From positions 1-64,000 of the forward strand of contig JAACJK010000068.1 in assembly GCA_013368325.1 (NCBI GenBank): DNA of 64,000 nucleotides. The letters run 5' to 3'. Of the stretch, positions 1-8,789 are shown piece by piece (the stretch's first letter is position 1; each line of letters starts with the position of its first letter). The stretch is from Ephemerocybe angulata. Its lineage: Eukaryota > Basidiomycota > Agaricomycetes > Agaricales > Psathyrellaceae. The notes under the pieces are model-generated. The model worked only from the letters and a program-made list of their open reading frames with translations, was not told the origin of the DNA and did no database searches. A program made the translations under genes and the position numbers.

Positions 1-1259
1 CCCTCAAGAAGATCAAAGTCGAGCCGACTTCGTCATCCCGCGGGCTGGTCCCTCCTCGTCTACCAGAACTTCGTCTTCGAAGGCAAGGGCCGTGCCGCGC
101 AGCCTCCACCCTCTCTGTACGCTGCCCATCAACTTCGCCCTCCCGTTCCCAAACCGTTAGGACTACGATCGATGTCGAGACCTACGATCCTGAACAGTCC
201 GACGATTCCGATTCGTCTAACGACTCTTCTAGCATTACCGGAGACTTCGTTGGAGACGCTGGGGGCGACGCTGAGGATGCTGGAGACGACGGCGAGGGTG
301 ATGTCGACGAGGCGCAAAGCCGCAGGCAACTTATGGCTGCGAAGCAGGCCGCCGCCTTTCAAGCTCATCAGCTCGCCATGGCCGAGGTCCTTCAGCACTT
401 AGTGCCGCCCTCCCAGCTCCTCTCGTTCGTTCCGACGTCAAGCTCCTCAAGCGCGTCACCACTCCTCCTCCTAGGGTTGGTCCCTCTTTCTCCATTACCA
501 CTTCGTTACTCACCTCTCGATCCCAGCCGCCTCCTCCTTGCGGTCGATGCATCGCTCGAGGTGCACTTCCGGAGTGCGTCGAGGACCCTAAAGACCCCAC
601 GGGAAGTGCTTGGCCTGTAAGACCTCGAGCCAGTCGTGCTCGTGGGCTCCTTCGATACGCCCTCCTCGCGTCACCTTACCTCAAGTCCGGGAGATGGAGT
701 TCCTCACGAGTCAGGCGCCGAGCGTCAACAGTACGTTCTACCCTTCGCGCCATCCTGGTTCCGTTTTACTCACCTCCCCCATTCTCTAGATGCTAATCGC
801 GCTTTCCAAACGCTCGTCGTCGAGCACGCCATGTACGACGAGATGCGCAAGCTTTGCGAGTTCCAGGCCCTCAAGGTCGACGCCGCTCAATCGTTCCTCG
901 CGAACATCCTAAACAGCACTCGCGACTGTGGCTCCGACGAGCTCATCAAGAGCATCGCTTCCTCCTCTTGGTACGCCGCCGCCGAGAACCGAGGAACCAG
1001 TCAAGGCACCGTCGCGTTCCCCGTCGTCAACCCTGCCAACTTCATTACTCCGGCCTCCAATCCACTTCCTTCGTCGTCGTCGCCTGCCGCTCCTCAAATC
1101 GCGGTCCTTCCTTCGTCAGGTTCGTCTTCGCAGGTCGAGGACGACCACTCGGTCGAACAGGAGCTGGGAGGCGAAGTTCGTGACGGGGGTGTTCCCATCG
1201 ACGAGGAGGAAGAAGGCGAAGCGGCGTTGGATGCGCAGGACGCTCCTCCCGTTGCTTAG
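1..1259 (+). pseudogene. Frameshifted unknown gene with Zn2Cys6-like cysteine cluster (gene A)
   Basis: An open frame enters from the left edge and encodes an acidic Asp/Ser/Gly-rich stretch (about 170-330) and an Ala/Gln-rich helix. The coding signal then changes frame near 400 and again near 600. Across the second break there is a six-cysteine cluster spaced C-x2-C-x8-C-x10-C-x2-C-x6-C (from 539 to about 635), close to the fungal Zn(II)2Cys6 spacing. A GT-AG intron at 730-789 joins to the last exon (790-1259), which holds a probable helical region followed by a Ser/Pro-rich and acidic tail ending at TAG 1257-1259. One missing base at each break would explain the frame changes, so this is a decayed copy or contains assembly errors. 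No function is recognised. It is followed in the same orientation by another unknown gene and faces the retroelement. Confidence 0.5.
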
Positions 1260-1837
1260 GCGCTCGGCTTCCCCTTTTCTTGGACTCTTCTCTCTCAAAC
1301 AGACACTGACTCTTACGTATCACCTATACTTCTACACCACTACTATGGCTTCCATGTACCTTCCCATTCACGTCTCAAATGTATTGCGCTCGTATTTTGA
1401 CGTCTCGTAGCTCTTTGATGGTTTCGCGCATTTTAAGCGCCCGTGTGAAGGTGTGCAGTTCCACCTCTCGAGGTAAGATTTCTCTATCTCTCGGCTTCAC
1501 TTCTTGGTATCATGGCGGAGGATCGACAGGGGCTCGACCTTGTCGATCGCACCTCTCGCCTGGAACCTTCGTCGTAGTCACGGTCCTCGAGATCTCGGTT
1601 TAGCCGTTAAGCGCCCCCCTGTTTGATGGCGCGCGGGTGCAATTACGCTCCCCTCCCATAGCGTTTCACGCGTGCAATTCCTCTCAGCTTCGCTGCCGCG
1701 CGATATTCCTCGCGCCGAGCTATTCTGGCATCCTATTCCACGCGCTACCTCACATGTCGCCATCTCTGGGTGCCGGACTCCGAGACCCAATGCTAGATTA
1801 TGACTTAGACCCCTGTTCCCGCTCCAGTTCTCTCTCG

Positions 1838-1850
1838 AGTATAAATACTG
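1838..1850 (+). promoter_or_regulatory. TATA-box candidate of gene B
   Basis: A TATAAATA motif begins at about 1841, roughly 60 bases before the ATG at 1902 and followed by a pyrimidine-rich stretch. Position and context fit a core promoter. There is no experimental support. Confidence 0.4.
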
Positions 1851-1901
1851 GGGAGTTTTCTCTCCTTTTCAGCATCGATTTACTCGACCTTCTCTCTCTC
1901 A

Positions 1902-3412
1902 ATGCCTGTCGTTCCTTCCCCTTCTCCTTCTCCTCCTCCTGAGGCTGCTGCTCCGGCGTCTCCCAGGTCTATCCTTCGCACTTTCAATGAAGGTGCGAAT
2001 GACCTTGAAGACCACCTCTTAGGGACCAGCATTACGTCCCTCACCCAAGTTCGCAACGATTGCCTCAAGCACATCCTTCCTGGTTCCAAGACCTTGAACC
2101 CTCGTGCCGCCAACGCGGTTAGTCGCGCCCAAGAGGGCTTGTTTGACCTCGTTGTACGTTCGGTTCTTACAGATCTCCTTACCCCGCGACTGACCCTTCT
2201 CATAGGAGCCACCTGCGGTCGAAGCCGTTCTTAAGCACAACTCTCGTCACCGTCGCATCGTTGGGAAACTCCATGCCGCGTTGACTGCTCACCAGGCCGC
2301 GTTCTCCTCTCGCGAGGTCACGCCTCCGGATAACGAGAAGCTCGAGCTGGTTCTCAAGTACCTGGGCGAGTGCCGCGAAAGTTACGGTCCGCGTCAGGAT
2401 ACCCCGATGCCTACCGCTGCTTCTGCGGCTACCGCGGCCGATGGCGATGCCACTGTTCGTGCCGCGAAGTCTACCGCGTCTTCCTTGGCTCGTGCGTACT
2501 CTCCTTCATCGTCTTATCTTCTCTTCTCTGATTCATCCTCTCCCTAGGCGTCTTGTTCCCTGTCGCTGAGTCTGTTACTCCGGCTGAGGAGAGTGCTCCC
2601 TCTAAGGGTAAAGCTAAGGCTAGTGCTCCTGCCCCTGAGGACATTGAGGTACGTATCCTATGTTTCTCTCCTGTAGCCCGTTGCTTACTCTCGCGTTCTC
2701 CAGGAGATCACCTTCTTGGAACCTCAGGATGTGGTCATGGCCGATGCCTCTGCCAACAATGCTCGTCACGGCCGTTCTGCTCGCGGCGGTGCTGCTGGGG
2801 TATGCATCTTTCTTTCTTCCCACTTTCTCCTTCTGACTTCGTTCCTAGGGCTCTCGTACTCGTCCCACTCGTGGTGGTAGCACCAACTCGTCCGGCGGAG
2901 TCCGCATGTTGGACCACTCTCAGGTTCCTAACATGGACACCGGTTCTCCTATGTTTATGAAGGCCCAGCAAGTTAACAACAAGAGGTCTCGCCAGGGAGA
3001 GGTTCATCGCGAGGCTCAGGCTTCTGGTTCTCGAGGCTCTGGGAACCGTCTTTTCCCTGACGGTAACCTCGTCGAGTACAGTGCGCCTTCTCCCTTCGAT
3101 TTCCTTATGTCCTCGGGCTTACTCTCTCTTGTAGTCGATGATCGCGCGATCTCTAACCAGTACGTTCAGGGAGTGGTCTCCAACTCGCTCAAGTTGGTTC
3201 GCGACTTCGCCAACCAGACTCAGAACGAGGAGAACCTCCGTGTTATTATTGGCGAGACCCGCGGCGTCATGTTGCAGGTTATTCACAAGCTTCAGATCTA
3301 CACTGGTTTCTGGCAGATCCTCAACGAGGAGTACACCACTTTGAAGGCTTCTCTTCTTTCTCTCAACGACAACTCTGCTGCTTCTTCTTCTGCTCCTTCT
3401 ACCTCTACTTAG
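1902..3412 (+). CDS. Unknown 432-aa protein, five exons (gene B)
   Basis: Exons 1902-2153, 2206-2491, 2548-2648, 2704-2799 and 2849-3412 join in phase with GT-AG introns of 49-56 nt and give an intact 432-aa reading frame. The protein starts with a Pro/Ser-rich tail, then a probable helical region, a low-complexity Ala/Ser/Lys segment, a Gly/Arg/Ser-rich linker and a C-terminal helical region ending in a Ser-rich tail. No signal peptide, membrane segment or known catalytic motif is visible, and I do not recognise the family. It ends 245 bases from the end of the retroelement pol frame on the opposite strand. Because gene A shares this orientation, both may be antisense passengers of the element. 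That is inference; it could also be a host gene beside an insertion. Confidence 0.6.
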
Positions 3413-3657
3413 GTTCGCTTTAGTAGTCTTGGATCCGCTGAACCAGCTTTAGTCTAATCGCGTAGTCCCTTCGAACGGTTTTTGCTCTCTAGTTTTCCGC
3501 TTTCGATGTCAATATGATTCTCGTTTGGACCTTTCTCTAAAATCGCAAAATTTCGGAGTAAGATAATCTTTATGTTAAGTATTGAGTTCGGGTAGTACCC
3601 TCTCTCTCCCCCCAACTAAAAAATCATCGTCCTCGATGACTCTGCGAACCGCTCGAC
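3413..3657. other. Convergent intergenic stretch with polypurine-tract candidate
   Basis: No gene is visible. On the minus strand, 3614-3598 reads as an almost pure purine run (G6 followed by AGAGAGGG), about 45 bases beyond the pol stop codon. That is where a Ty3 polypurine tract, the plus-strand DNA priming site, would be expected. The bases beyond it do not start with an obvious TG of an LTR. Confidence 0.35.
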
Positions 3658-6600
3658 CTAATCGTCGTCTTCCTCAGGGTCACCTCTCGGCATTCCTTTA
3701 AATGCTAAGTCCTCAATGTACCCTGTTTCCGACTCTTCTTCCATCTCTTCCAGCGTGGACGGCTCTATGTCGATGAAGTCATGAATTGACGCAGGGAGAG
3801 GAATGCGTTTCCTCGCGTGATATGGGATGACTCTGAAGGCACCAACGGCGCTCTGTAGGACGGCACCATCCATTTCTGCGAGAATGTACGCTCCTCCCTT
3901 ATTACGTGCAATCACCACCAAAGGGCCCAAATACCTCGGCTTCATTTTCTTGTCGAGACTTTTCTCAATACTCGTATTGCGCATTAATACTAAGTCTCCG
4001 CGTTTGAATTTGAAGTCTCGGATTGTCCGTGCATACTCCTTTTCGTATTTCACGACGCGTTCTCTCTTCTCCTTATCAACTCGACTCCTCATATTCTCGA
4101 CTAAGTCCCTATGCTTAGCTAAGCCCTTCGCGCGCTGCGCCAGAAGCTCCTCTGTGGTCATAGGACCGCTTGGAGGCTCGACTAGCCAAGTTGCTTCCTG
4201 GATGTCTAATGGCAGAACTGGTTCCGCGCCGGTGACCATGAAGAACGGAGAGACTCCGAATCGACGTCGTACCGTAACGCGGTCCGCCCACATAATGTGT
4301 TGGAAGTACCAGTACCATTGCTTCGCGACACCATTGGTTGCCTTGAACAGCATGTCGCGGACGTCGTAGTGGGGACGCTCGATCCGACCATTGGCTTTGG
4401 AGTTGTACGGCGAGATCTTAATTCCCTTAATGCCATACTTGTCCTCAAGCCATTTTGTAGCCTTCACGAACGCGCCTCCATTGTCCGTAACAATCTCCCT
4501 CATACATCCCCATCTCGTGATGATCTCCAATAACCACGCGCCGATCTGTGCGCCTGTTTCTTCTTTCAAGGGCTTGCCCTCCATCCAAGAAGACAGCGCA
4601 CACCGACCATGCACAATGTACTTGCAGCCGTTGCTCGCGGGAGTCATTTGCAACACATCCGCGTGCAACACTTGGAAGATCGACGGAGTATCCGTGACTT
4701 GTGGTGGGATCTTCAACAGTAGCTTTGTCCTCAGCTGGCAAACGTGACAGGTCTTTACATACCAGTTCACATCTCCTTCGAGTTCAGGCCACCAGAAGCG
4801 CTTCAGTAGAACCTGAGTGGTGGCCCACGCGCCTCGGTGTCCAAGTGCGTCGTGTGCGGCCCTCATCATGTACATACGGTTCTCCTTAGGCACAACTAGC
4901 TGTGGGTGACCAGTTTGTCTTCGATACAGCTTTCCTTCTTTTTCGAAGTAATGGCTGCACTCTCGGACCCACTTGCCCACATCTGCCGGCTTCAATCCCT
5001 CGGGCGCTTGTAGCGGCCCCTTTAGCCACTTAGCTATTTTGGGTAGGCGCTCGTCTGTGTCCCGCGCTTGTTGGGATCGTCTCGCGTCATCGTACGCCTC
5101 TATCTCTTCTTCATCCATTTTCAACTCTGCATCTGGCAACATCTCGACGTTGACCAACTGTGCTCGCGTCGCCGTTCGGACATGTCGCGAGACACCAGTC
5201 AGAACTCTGTCATCCTCGAAATCGGCTTCAGGGATCGTGACATTGAGGAGATATCCTCCTCGCGTGTCAATCTCATGTTTGAAGTCCTCGAAGTCGAGCG
5301 GGTCCGGATCCTCTGGGTTAGGTTTCGAGTATCCTCTCAGTCCGTCGCCCGATTCTCCTTGGTGGTCGTAGGGCTGGTGCGGCGGATCCTCGGGCATGCG
5401 ATCACGCCTGGAAAGTCCATCCGCGGCAAAGGTCTTGCCTGCTACGTGCCGTAGCTCGAAGTGATACATCAGAATGTTCTCAATCCATCGGTTAATGGTA
5501 GCGTTAGGACCCATTTCCGGATTGTTGAGCATTCCTTTAATGTATTGAGCATCGGTTTCTACCACTAGACGTCTGCAGCCAATGAGCCAGTATTTGTTCT
5601 CCTGCAATGCTCTCATCAATCCGAATAACTCTCGTTTTGGTTGGGAGTAGCGAGCCTCGCGCGGAGTCATGGTAGTCGAGCCGAACCGCGCGTACCACCA
5701 CTTCTTAAGGTCTGCAATGTCTTGTTGACTTATGTACCAGCCGATCGCTTTGTAGGACGTGTCGACTGAGAGCTTGATCTCGGTGTTAACATCATAGTCC
5801 AGGGATCTTAGGCATGGTGCGTCTCGGACTGCATCCTTTAAGTCTCGCATCGCGGCGTCCTGAGCTTCTCCCCACTCGAACGGTTGGTCAATCCTTGTCA
5901 GCTTCTGGATCGCGTCTGCGCGTTTAGCATAGTCACGGATAAATATTCTCATCGTCCCCACTGTTCCTAGGAAGGCGCGGACATCGCTGACAGACTGACA
6001 AGGTCCCCACCTCTCGATGACACCTACTCTCTCTGGCAGTGGTTTTCGACCTTCATAGGTACATAAATGGCCAACCACCACAAACTCGTCTGCGCACAGT
6101 ACGGACTTCTTTCCTGAGAATGTGCCGCCACTGTACTTCATTCTCTCCACTACGCGGTTGAGATTCTGGAAATGTTCCCATACAAATCTTCGGATACCAG
6201 GGTTCTCGGGTATAGTCTCGTACGTACCGTCGGCTTTCTCGTATCTAGTACGAGGTCCACCTACGGGCACATCATCCAAAAACGGCCAAGTGACTTCTGG
6301 TATTTCTTCTTGTAAGATATGGGTGACATCGTCGTGGAAGATGGGCACGGAATTGGTCCATCCCATGGGTAGGGTTACCAATCTCATCGCACCGAAGGGT
6401 GTTTGGAATGTGGTGAGGTCTCGCGAGGAAGGTGATAATAACCTCTCGTCGTATCCTACATATAAATCCAGACAGCCTCCACACGACCTTCCTGCGAACT
6501 TACTCGCTAACTCTTCCGTTGCTGGGGGCACTCCCGAGTGAGCGATTGTAACTGCGTTCAGCGGTTCTAAGCTGTGTACAATCCTCAGACTCTCCCCATC

Positions 6601-7428
6601 TTTCTTCAACACGCAAAACCACCTCGACCTGTACGATGAGTTCGAAGGCTCGTACACGCCGGCATCTATTTTGCTCTTGATCATGGCACACACGCGATCA
6701 TACAAGCCTGGGGGAATAGGAATGTTTCTAAGCGCCCAAGGGGTGTGAGGGGTCGTGGGTATCTCGACTGGCGGGAAGAACTCTGGTTTAAAGCTCCCCC
6801 TTTCTGAATCGTCCCAAGCGAAGCCTTCTTCATGTATCGAGACGAAGTTATGTAGTAGTTTCCTTTCTTCGTCCCACAAGAAGTCCCCTTTATGCAGCTT
6901 GTCCATGTCCTCCTTCCTCTCTTGTGTGTAGCGCCCAGTGGTTTTGAACTCCGAAGGTCTAGTTGGTAGCTCAGGGAGGTTCGCGAGCGGGTCACCTTTA
7001 ATGTCCCTAATGATGCGAAACCTCTCGTCTAAGTGCCCCATAACCGGTTTGACTTTATCAGCCACCTTCTTGTATTTCGTGCCCTTCGAGACTCCCTTGA
7101 CTTTGGCTTTCGCTTTCTGATCTTGGGAGGTCATCGCTGGTTGCGTCTCCATGACTAACTGTACTCTCTTTTCACTATCTGGGTTTTCTATGGTCGAGAG
7201 GTAGTTTTGAAATACCTCTCGTCCTTTTCTGTCATCTTCGTCGCCTTCTGGAGTTCCCTCGAAGTACGACTGTAGATATGCTCTCTGTAACTCTTCTTGG
7301 CTGAATACGCTCTCTGTGGGTCTCACGACTTGGGTTAGGCTAATCTCGCCAGTCCTGTCATCTCTCTCGAGGATTAGACCCACTTCCCCCTGATCACCGT
7401 TGATCAGATCCTCGAGGCTCGAAAATTT
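3658..7428 (-). CDS. Pol frame: reverse transcriptase, RNase H and integrase
   Basis: The frame is open from the frameshift site at about 7424 down to the stop at 3658-3660. Counting from a GTG at 7383 it is 1,241 aa, but there is no ATG near, and entry by -1 frameshift is more likely. Reverse transcriptase lies at about residues 230-400 with an FLDD catalytic box (Asp 370-371; F replaces the more usual Y). RNase H follows (Asp near 538 in a VDTS motif). The integrase has an H-x3-H...C-x2-C zinc-binding domain (about 850-885) and a catalytic D909, D967, E1002 triad. A basic GPY-like C-terminal region (about 1130-1190) precedes an acidic tail. All key catalytic residues are present. The enzyme would copy element RNA into DNA and insert it. 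Confidence 0.9.
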   Translation of the reverse strand, partial: KFSSLEDLINGDQGEVGLILERDDRTGEISLTQVVRPTESVFSQEELQRAYLQSYFEGTPEGDEDDRKGREVFQNYLSTIENPDSEKRVQLVMETQPAMTSQDQKAKAKVKGVSKGTKYKKVADKVKPVMGHLDERFRIIRDIKGDPLANLPELPTRPSEFKTTGRYTQERKEDMDKLHKGDFLWDEERKLLHNFVSIHEEGFAWDDSERGSFKPEFFPPVEIPTTPHTPWALRNIPIPPGLYDRVCAMIKSKIDAGVYEPSNSSYRSRWFCVLKKDGESLRIVHSLEPLNAVTIAHSGVPPATEELASKFAGRSCGGCLDLYVGYDERLLSPSSRDLTTFQTPFGAMRLVTLPMGWTNSVPIFHDDVTHILQEEIPEVTWPFLDDVPVGGPRTRYEKADGTYETIPENPGIRRFVWEHFQNLNRVVERMKYSGGTFSGKKSVLCADEFVVVGHLCTYEGRKPLPERVGVIERWGPCQSVSDVRAFLGTVGTMRIFIRDYAKRADAIQKLTRIDQPFEWGEAQDAAMRDLKDAVRDAPCLRSLDYDVNTEIKLSVDTSYKAIGWYISQQDIADLKKWWYARFGSTTMTPREARYSQPKRELFGLMRALQENKYWLIGCRRLVVETDAQYIKGMLNNPEMGPNATINRWIENILMYHFELRHVAGKTFAADGLSRRDRMPEDPPHQPYDHQGESGDGLRGYSKPNPEDPDPLDFEDFKHEIDTRGGYLLNVTIPEADFEDDRVLTGVSRHVRTATRAQLVNVEMLPDAELKMDEEEIEAYDDARRSQQARDTDERLPKIAKWLKGPLQAPEGLKPADVGKWVRECSHYFEKEGKLYRRQTGHPQLVVPKENRMYMMRAAHDALGHRGAWATTQVLLKRFWWPELEGDVNWYVKTCHVCQLRTKLLLKIPPQVTDTPSIFQVLHADVLQMTPASNGCKYIVHGRCALSSWMEGKPLKEETGAQIGAWLLEIITRWGCMREIVTDNGGAFVKATKWLEDKYGIKGIKISPYNSKANGRIERPHYDVRDMLFKATNGVAKQWYWYFQHIMWADRVTVRRRFGVSPFFMVTGAEPVLPLDIQEATWLVEPPSGPMTTEELLAQRAKGLAKHRDLVENMRSRVDKEKRERVVKYEKEYARTIRDFKFKRGDLVLMRNTSIEKSLDKKMKPRYLGPLVVIARNKGGAYILAEMDGAVLQSAVGAFRVIPYHARKRIPLPASIHDFIDIEPSTLEEMEEESETGYIEDLAFKGMPRGDPEEDDD

Positions 7429-8789
7429 ACTTCTTGAGCGTCAAGCATCTCTTTTCTAACGTGCGGGGGTGGTTTGCCTCGAGGGCTGGTGGCAATGGTA
7501 ATCCTCTTGCCCGTGTTGGGATCGCAGAGTGTGATCTGCTGCTCGCCGCGGGTGTTGTTCTTGACCTCGCTTGACATAGCGACGTCGAAAGGTCTCCCGA
7601 GAAGAACATCATACGCTGGACGGCGAATGATGTGAAGCTGGATATATGCCGTTACTCCATCGAAGTCGAACTCGATGTTTCTAGCTAGACCTAGAGTCTT
7701 TTCTGTCGTTCGGTTTGCGGACTGGAGGTGAATGACGATATCTGGATCGAATGAGATTCCCAGACGTCTCGCCACATCTGCATCCATGGAACAGATCTGG
7801 GAGCCCGTATCCAAGAGGACTTCTACCTTACCCGATTTATTGATACTCGGGTAGACAGTTCTCAGAGACACGGATTCGCGCGCTACCAGAATTGGCCGCG
7901 GCTCTTCCCCATCTTCCAATGAATTTAGATACTGCTCCACGGGGTCACTAACTACGAAGGCTCCGTCGGGTACCGACGGAATCCCTTGTGCCAGAAAGAC
8001 TTGCGCGGGAGGCAGCTCTTCCAACTGCATGAAGACTTGTTCAACTCTTACAGTCCCGGGTTCTTCCTCTTCTTCTCTTTCAGGATCGGGGATCTCCATT
8101 TCGCCCAACTCCTCTTCTGCCTCTAAGATGTTGCACATTTGTACCGCGCGAGCTTTGTACTCAGTAGACATCAAGTCAATGAGAGCGATGATTTGGTACT
8201 CGAGATCTGAGGCCTTTTCCTTATTATCAATCGCAATCTTCTTCTTGGTTATCATCTTTTTCAAGTACTCGCGAGCAGGTGCCGAAATGCTTGCCAAATC
8301 CTTAAGACTCGTAGTGAACCTCGTACTCAGTAACTCCTCCATGATGCGGCTCAGCGACTCGGCTTCCTCAATAGGCGCCTTGTGCTGATACGCAGGTCCC
8401 TTCTTCTCTAAGCGAGGCAACGCTGTTTTGGGATCGGAACGACCTTCTCTCCCTTGCTGTACATCCTCGCGGGTTGGTGTTTTCAACGGAGTCGTTTTGA
8501 GTGGTGGTACTAGTACAAAGGGCCGGTCTTTCAACTTAGGCGCCGCTTGACTCGTCCCCCCAACTTCTACCGTTTCGAACCGCACTCCTCGAGGTGCTCG
8601 CGGATTAAAGACCTTCTTTACTCCTGACGGCGGCCCTCTCTTTATTGGCTCCTCATCCTCATCGTCTTCCTCATCCTCTACCGTGGCTTTTCTGCTGGGT
8701 TTGTTGTTACGCACCTCCGGGCTTGCCTTGTCGCGACCAACGGTTCTTTTCGCGACGGCAGTGTCCTTCACTGGTCGCTGAGAAAACCC
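7404..8789 (-). CDS. Pro frame: aspartic protease with N-terminal extension
   Basis: This frame is open from the first slippery site (8789-8783) to a stop at 7404-7406. Counting from a GTG at 8771 it is 455 aa. Retropepsin-type motif LLDTGSQ lies near residue 321 (catalytic Asp 321), followed by a hydrophobic LLGRP-like segment near 390, the usual second protease motif. About 250 residues of charged, low-complexity sequence precede the protease; their role is unknown. The dimeric enzyme would cleave the Gag and Gag-Pol precursors. There is no ATG at the start, so -1 frameshifting from gag is the likely route of synthesis. It is unusually a separate frame from RT, since most Ty3 elements keep protease and RT in one frame. 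Confidence 0.85.
   Translation of the reverse strand, partial: GFSQRPVKDTAVAKRTVGRDKASPEVRNNKPSRKATVEDEEDDEDEEPIKRGPPSGVKKVFNPRAPRGVRFETVEVGGTSQAAPKLKDRPFVLVPPLKTTPLKTPTREDVQQGREGRSDPKTALPRLEKKGPAYQHKAPIEEAESLSRIMEELLSTRFTTSLKDLASISAPAREYLKKMITKKKIAIDNKEKASDLEYQIIALIDLMSTEYKARAVQMCNILEAEEELGEMEIPDPEREEEEEPGTVRVEQVFMQLEELPPAQVFLAQGIPSVPDGAFVVSDPVEQYLNSLEDGEEPRPILVARESVSLRTVYPSINKSGKVEVLLDTGSQICSMDADVARRLGISFDPDIVIHLQSANRTTEKTLGLARNIEFDFDGVTAYIQLHIIRRPAYDVLLGRPFDVAMSSEVKNNTRGEQQITLCDPNTGKRITIATSPRGKPPPHVRKEMLDAQEVNFRASRI
7422..7428 (-). promoter_or_regulatory. Second -1 frameshift heptamer (protease to RT)
   Basis: On the minus strand the protease frame reads GTA AAT TTT CGA, giving the heptamer A AAT TTT in the correct phase for simultaneous P- and A-site slippage. 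The protease stop (7404-7406) follows 15 bases later, and the -1 frame is open straight into the RT frame. A downstream stimulatory structure was not assessed. Confidence 0.7.

Noticed and set aside
1440..1480. Shared CCTCTCGAGGT word with 11540-11560 as an LTR match
   Set aside because: Only about 11 bases match and the flanks do not align; too short to call an LTR pair.
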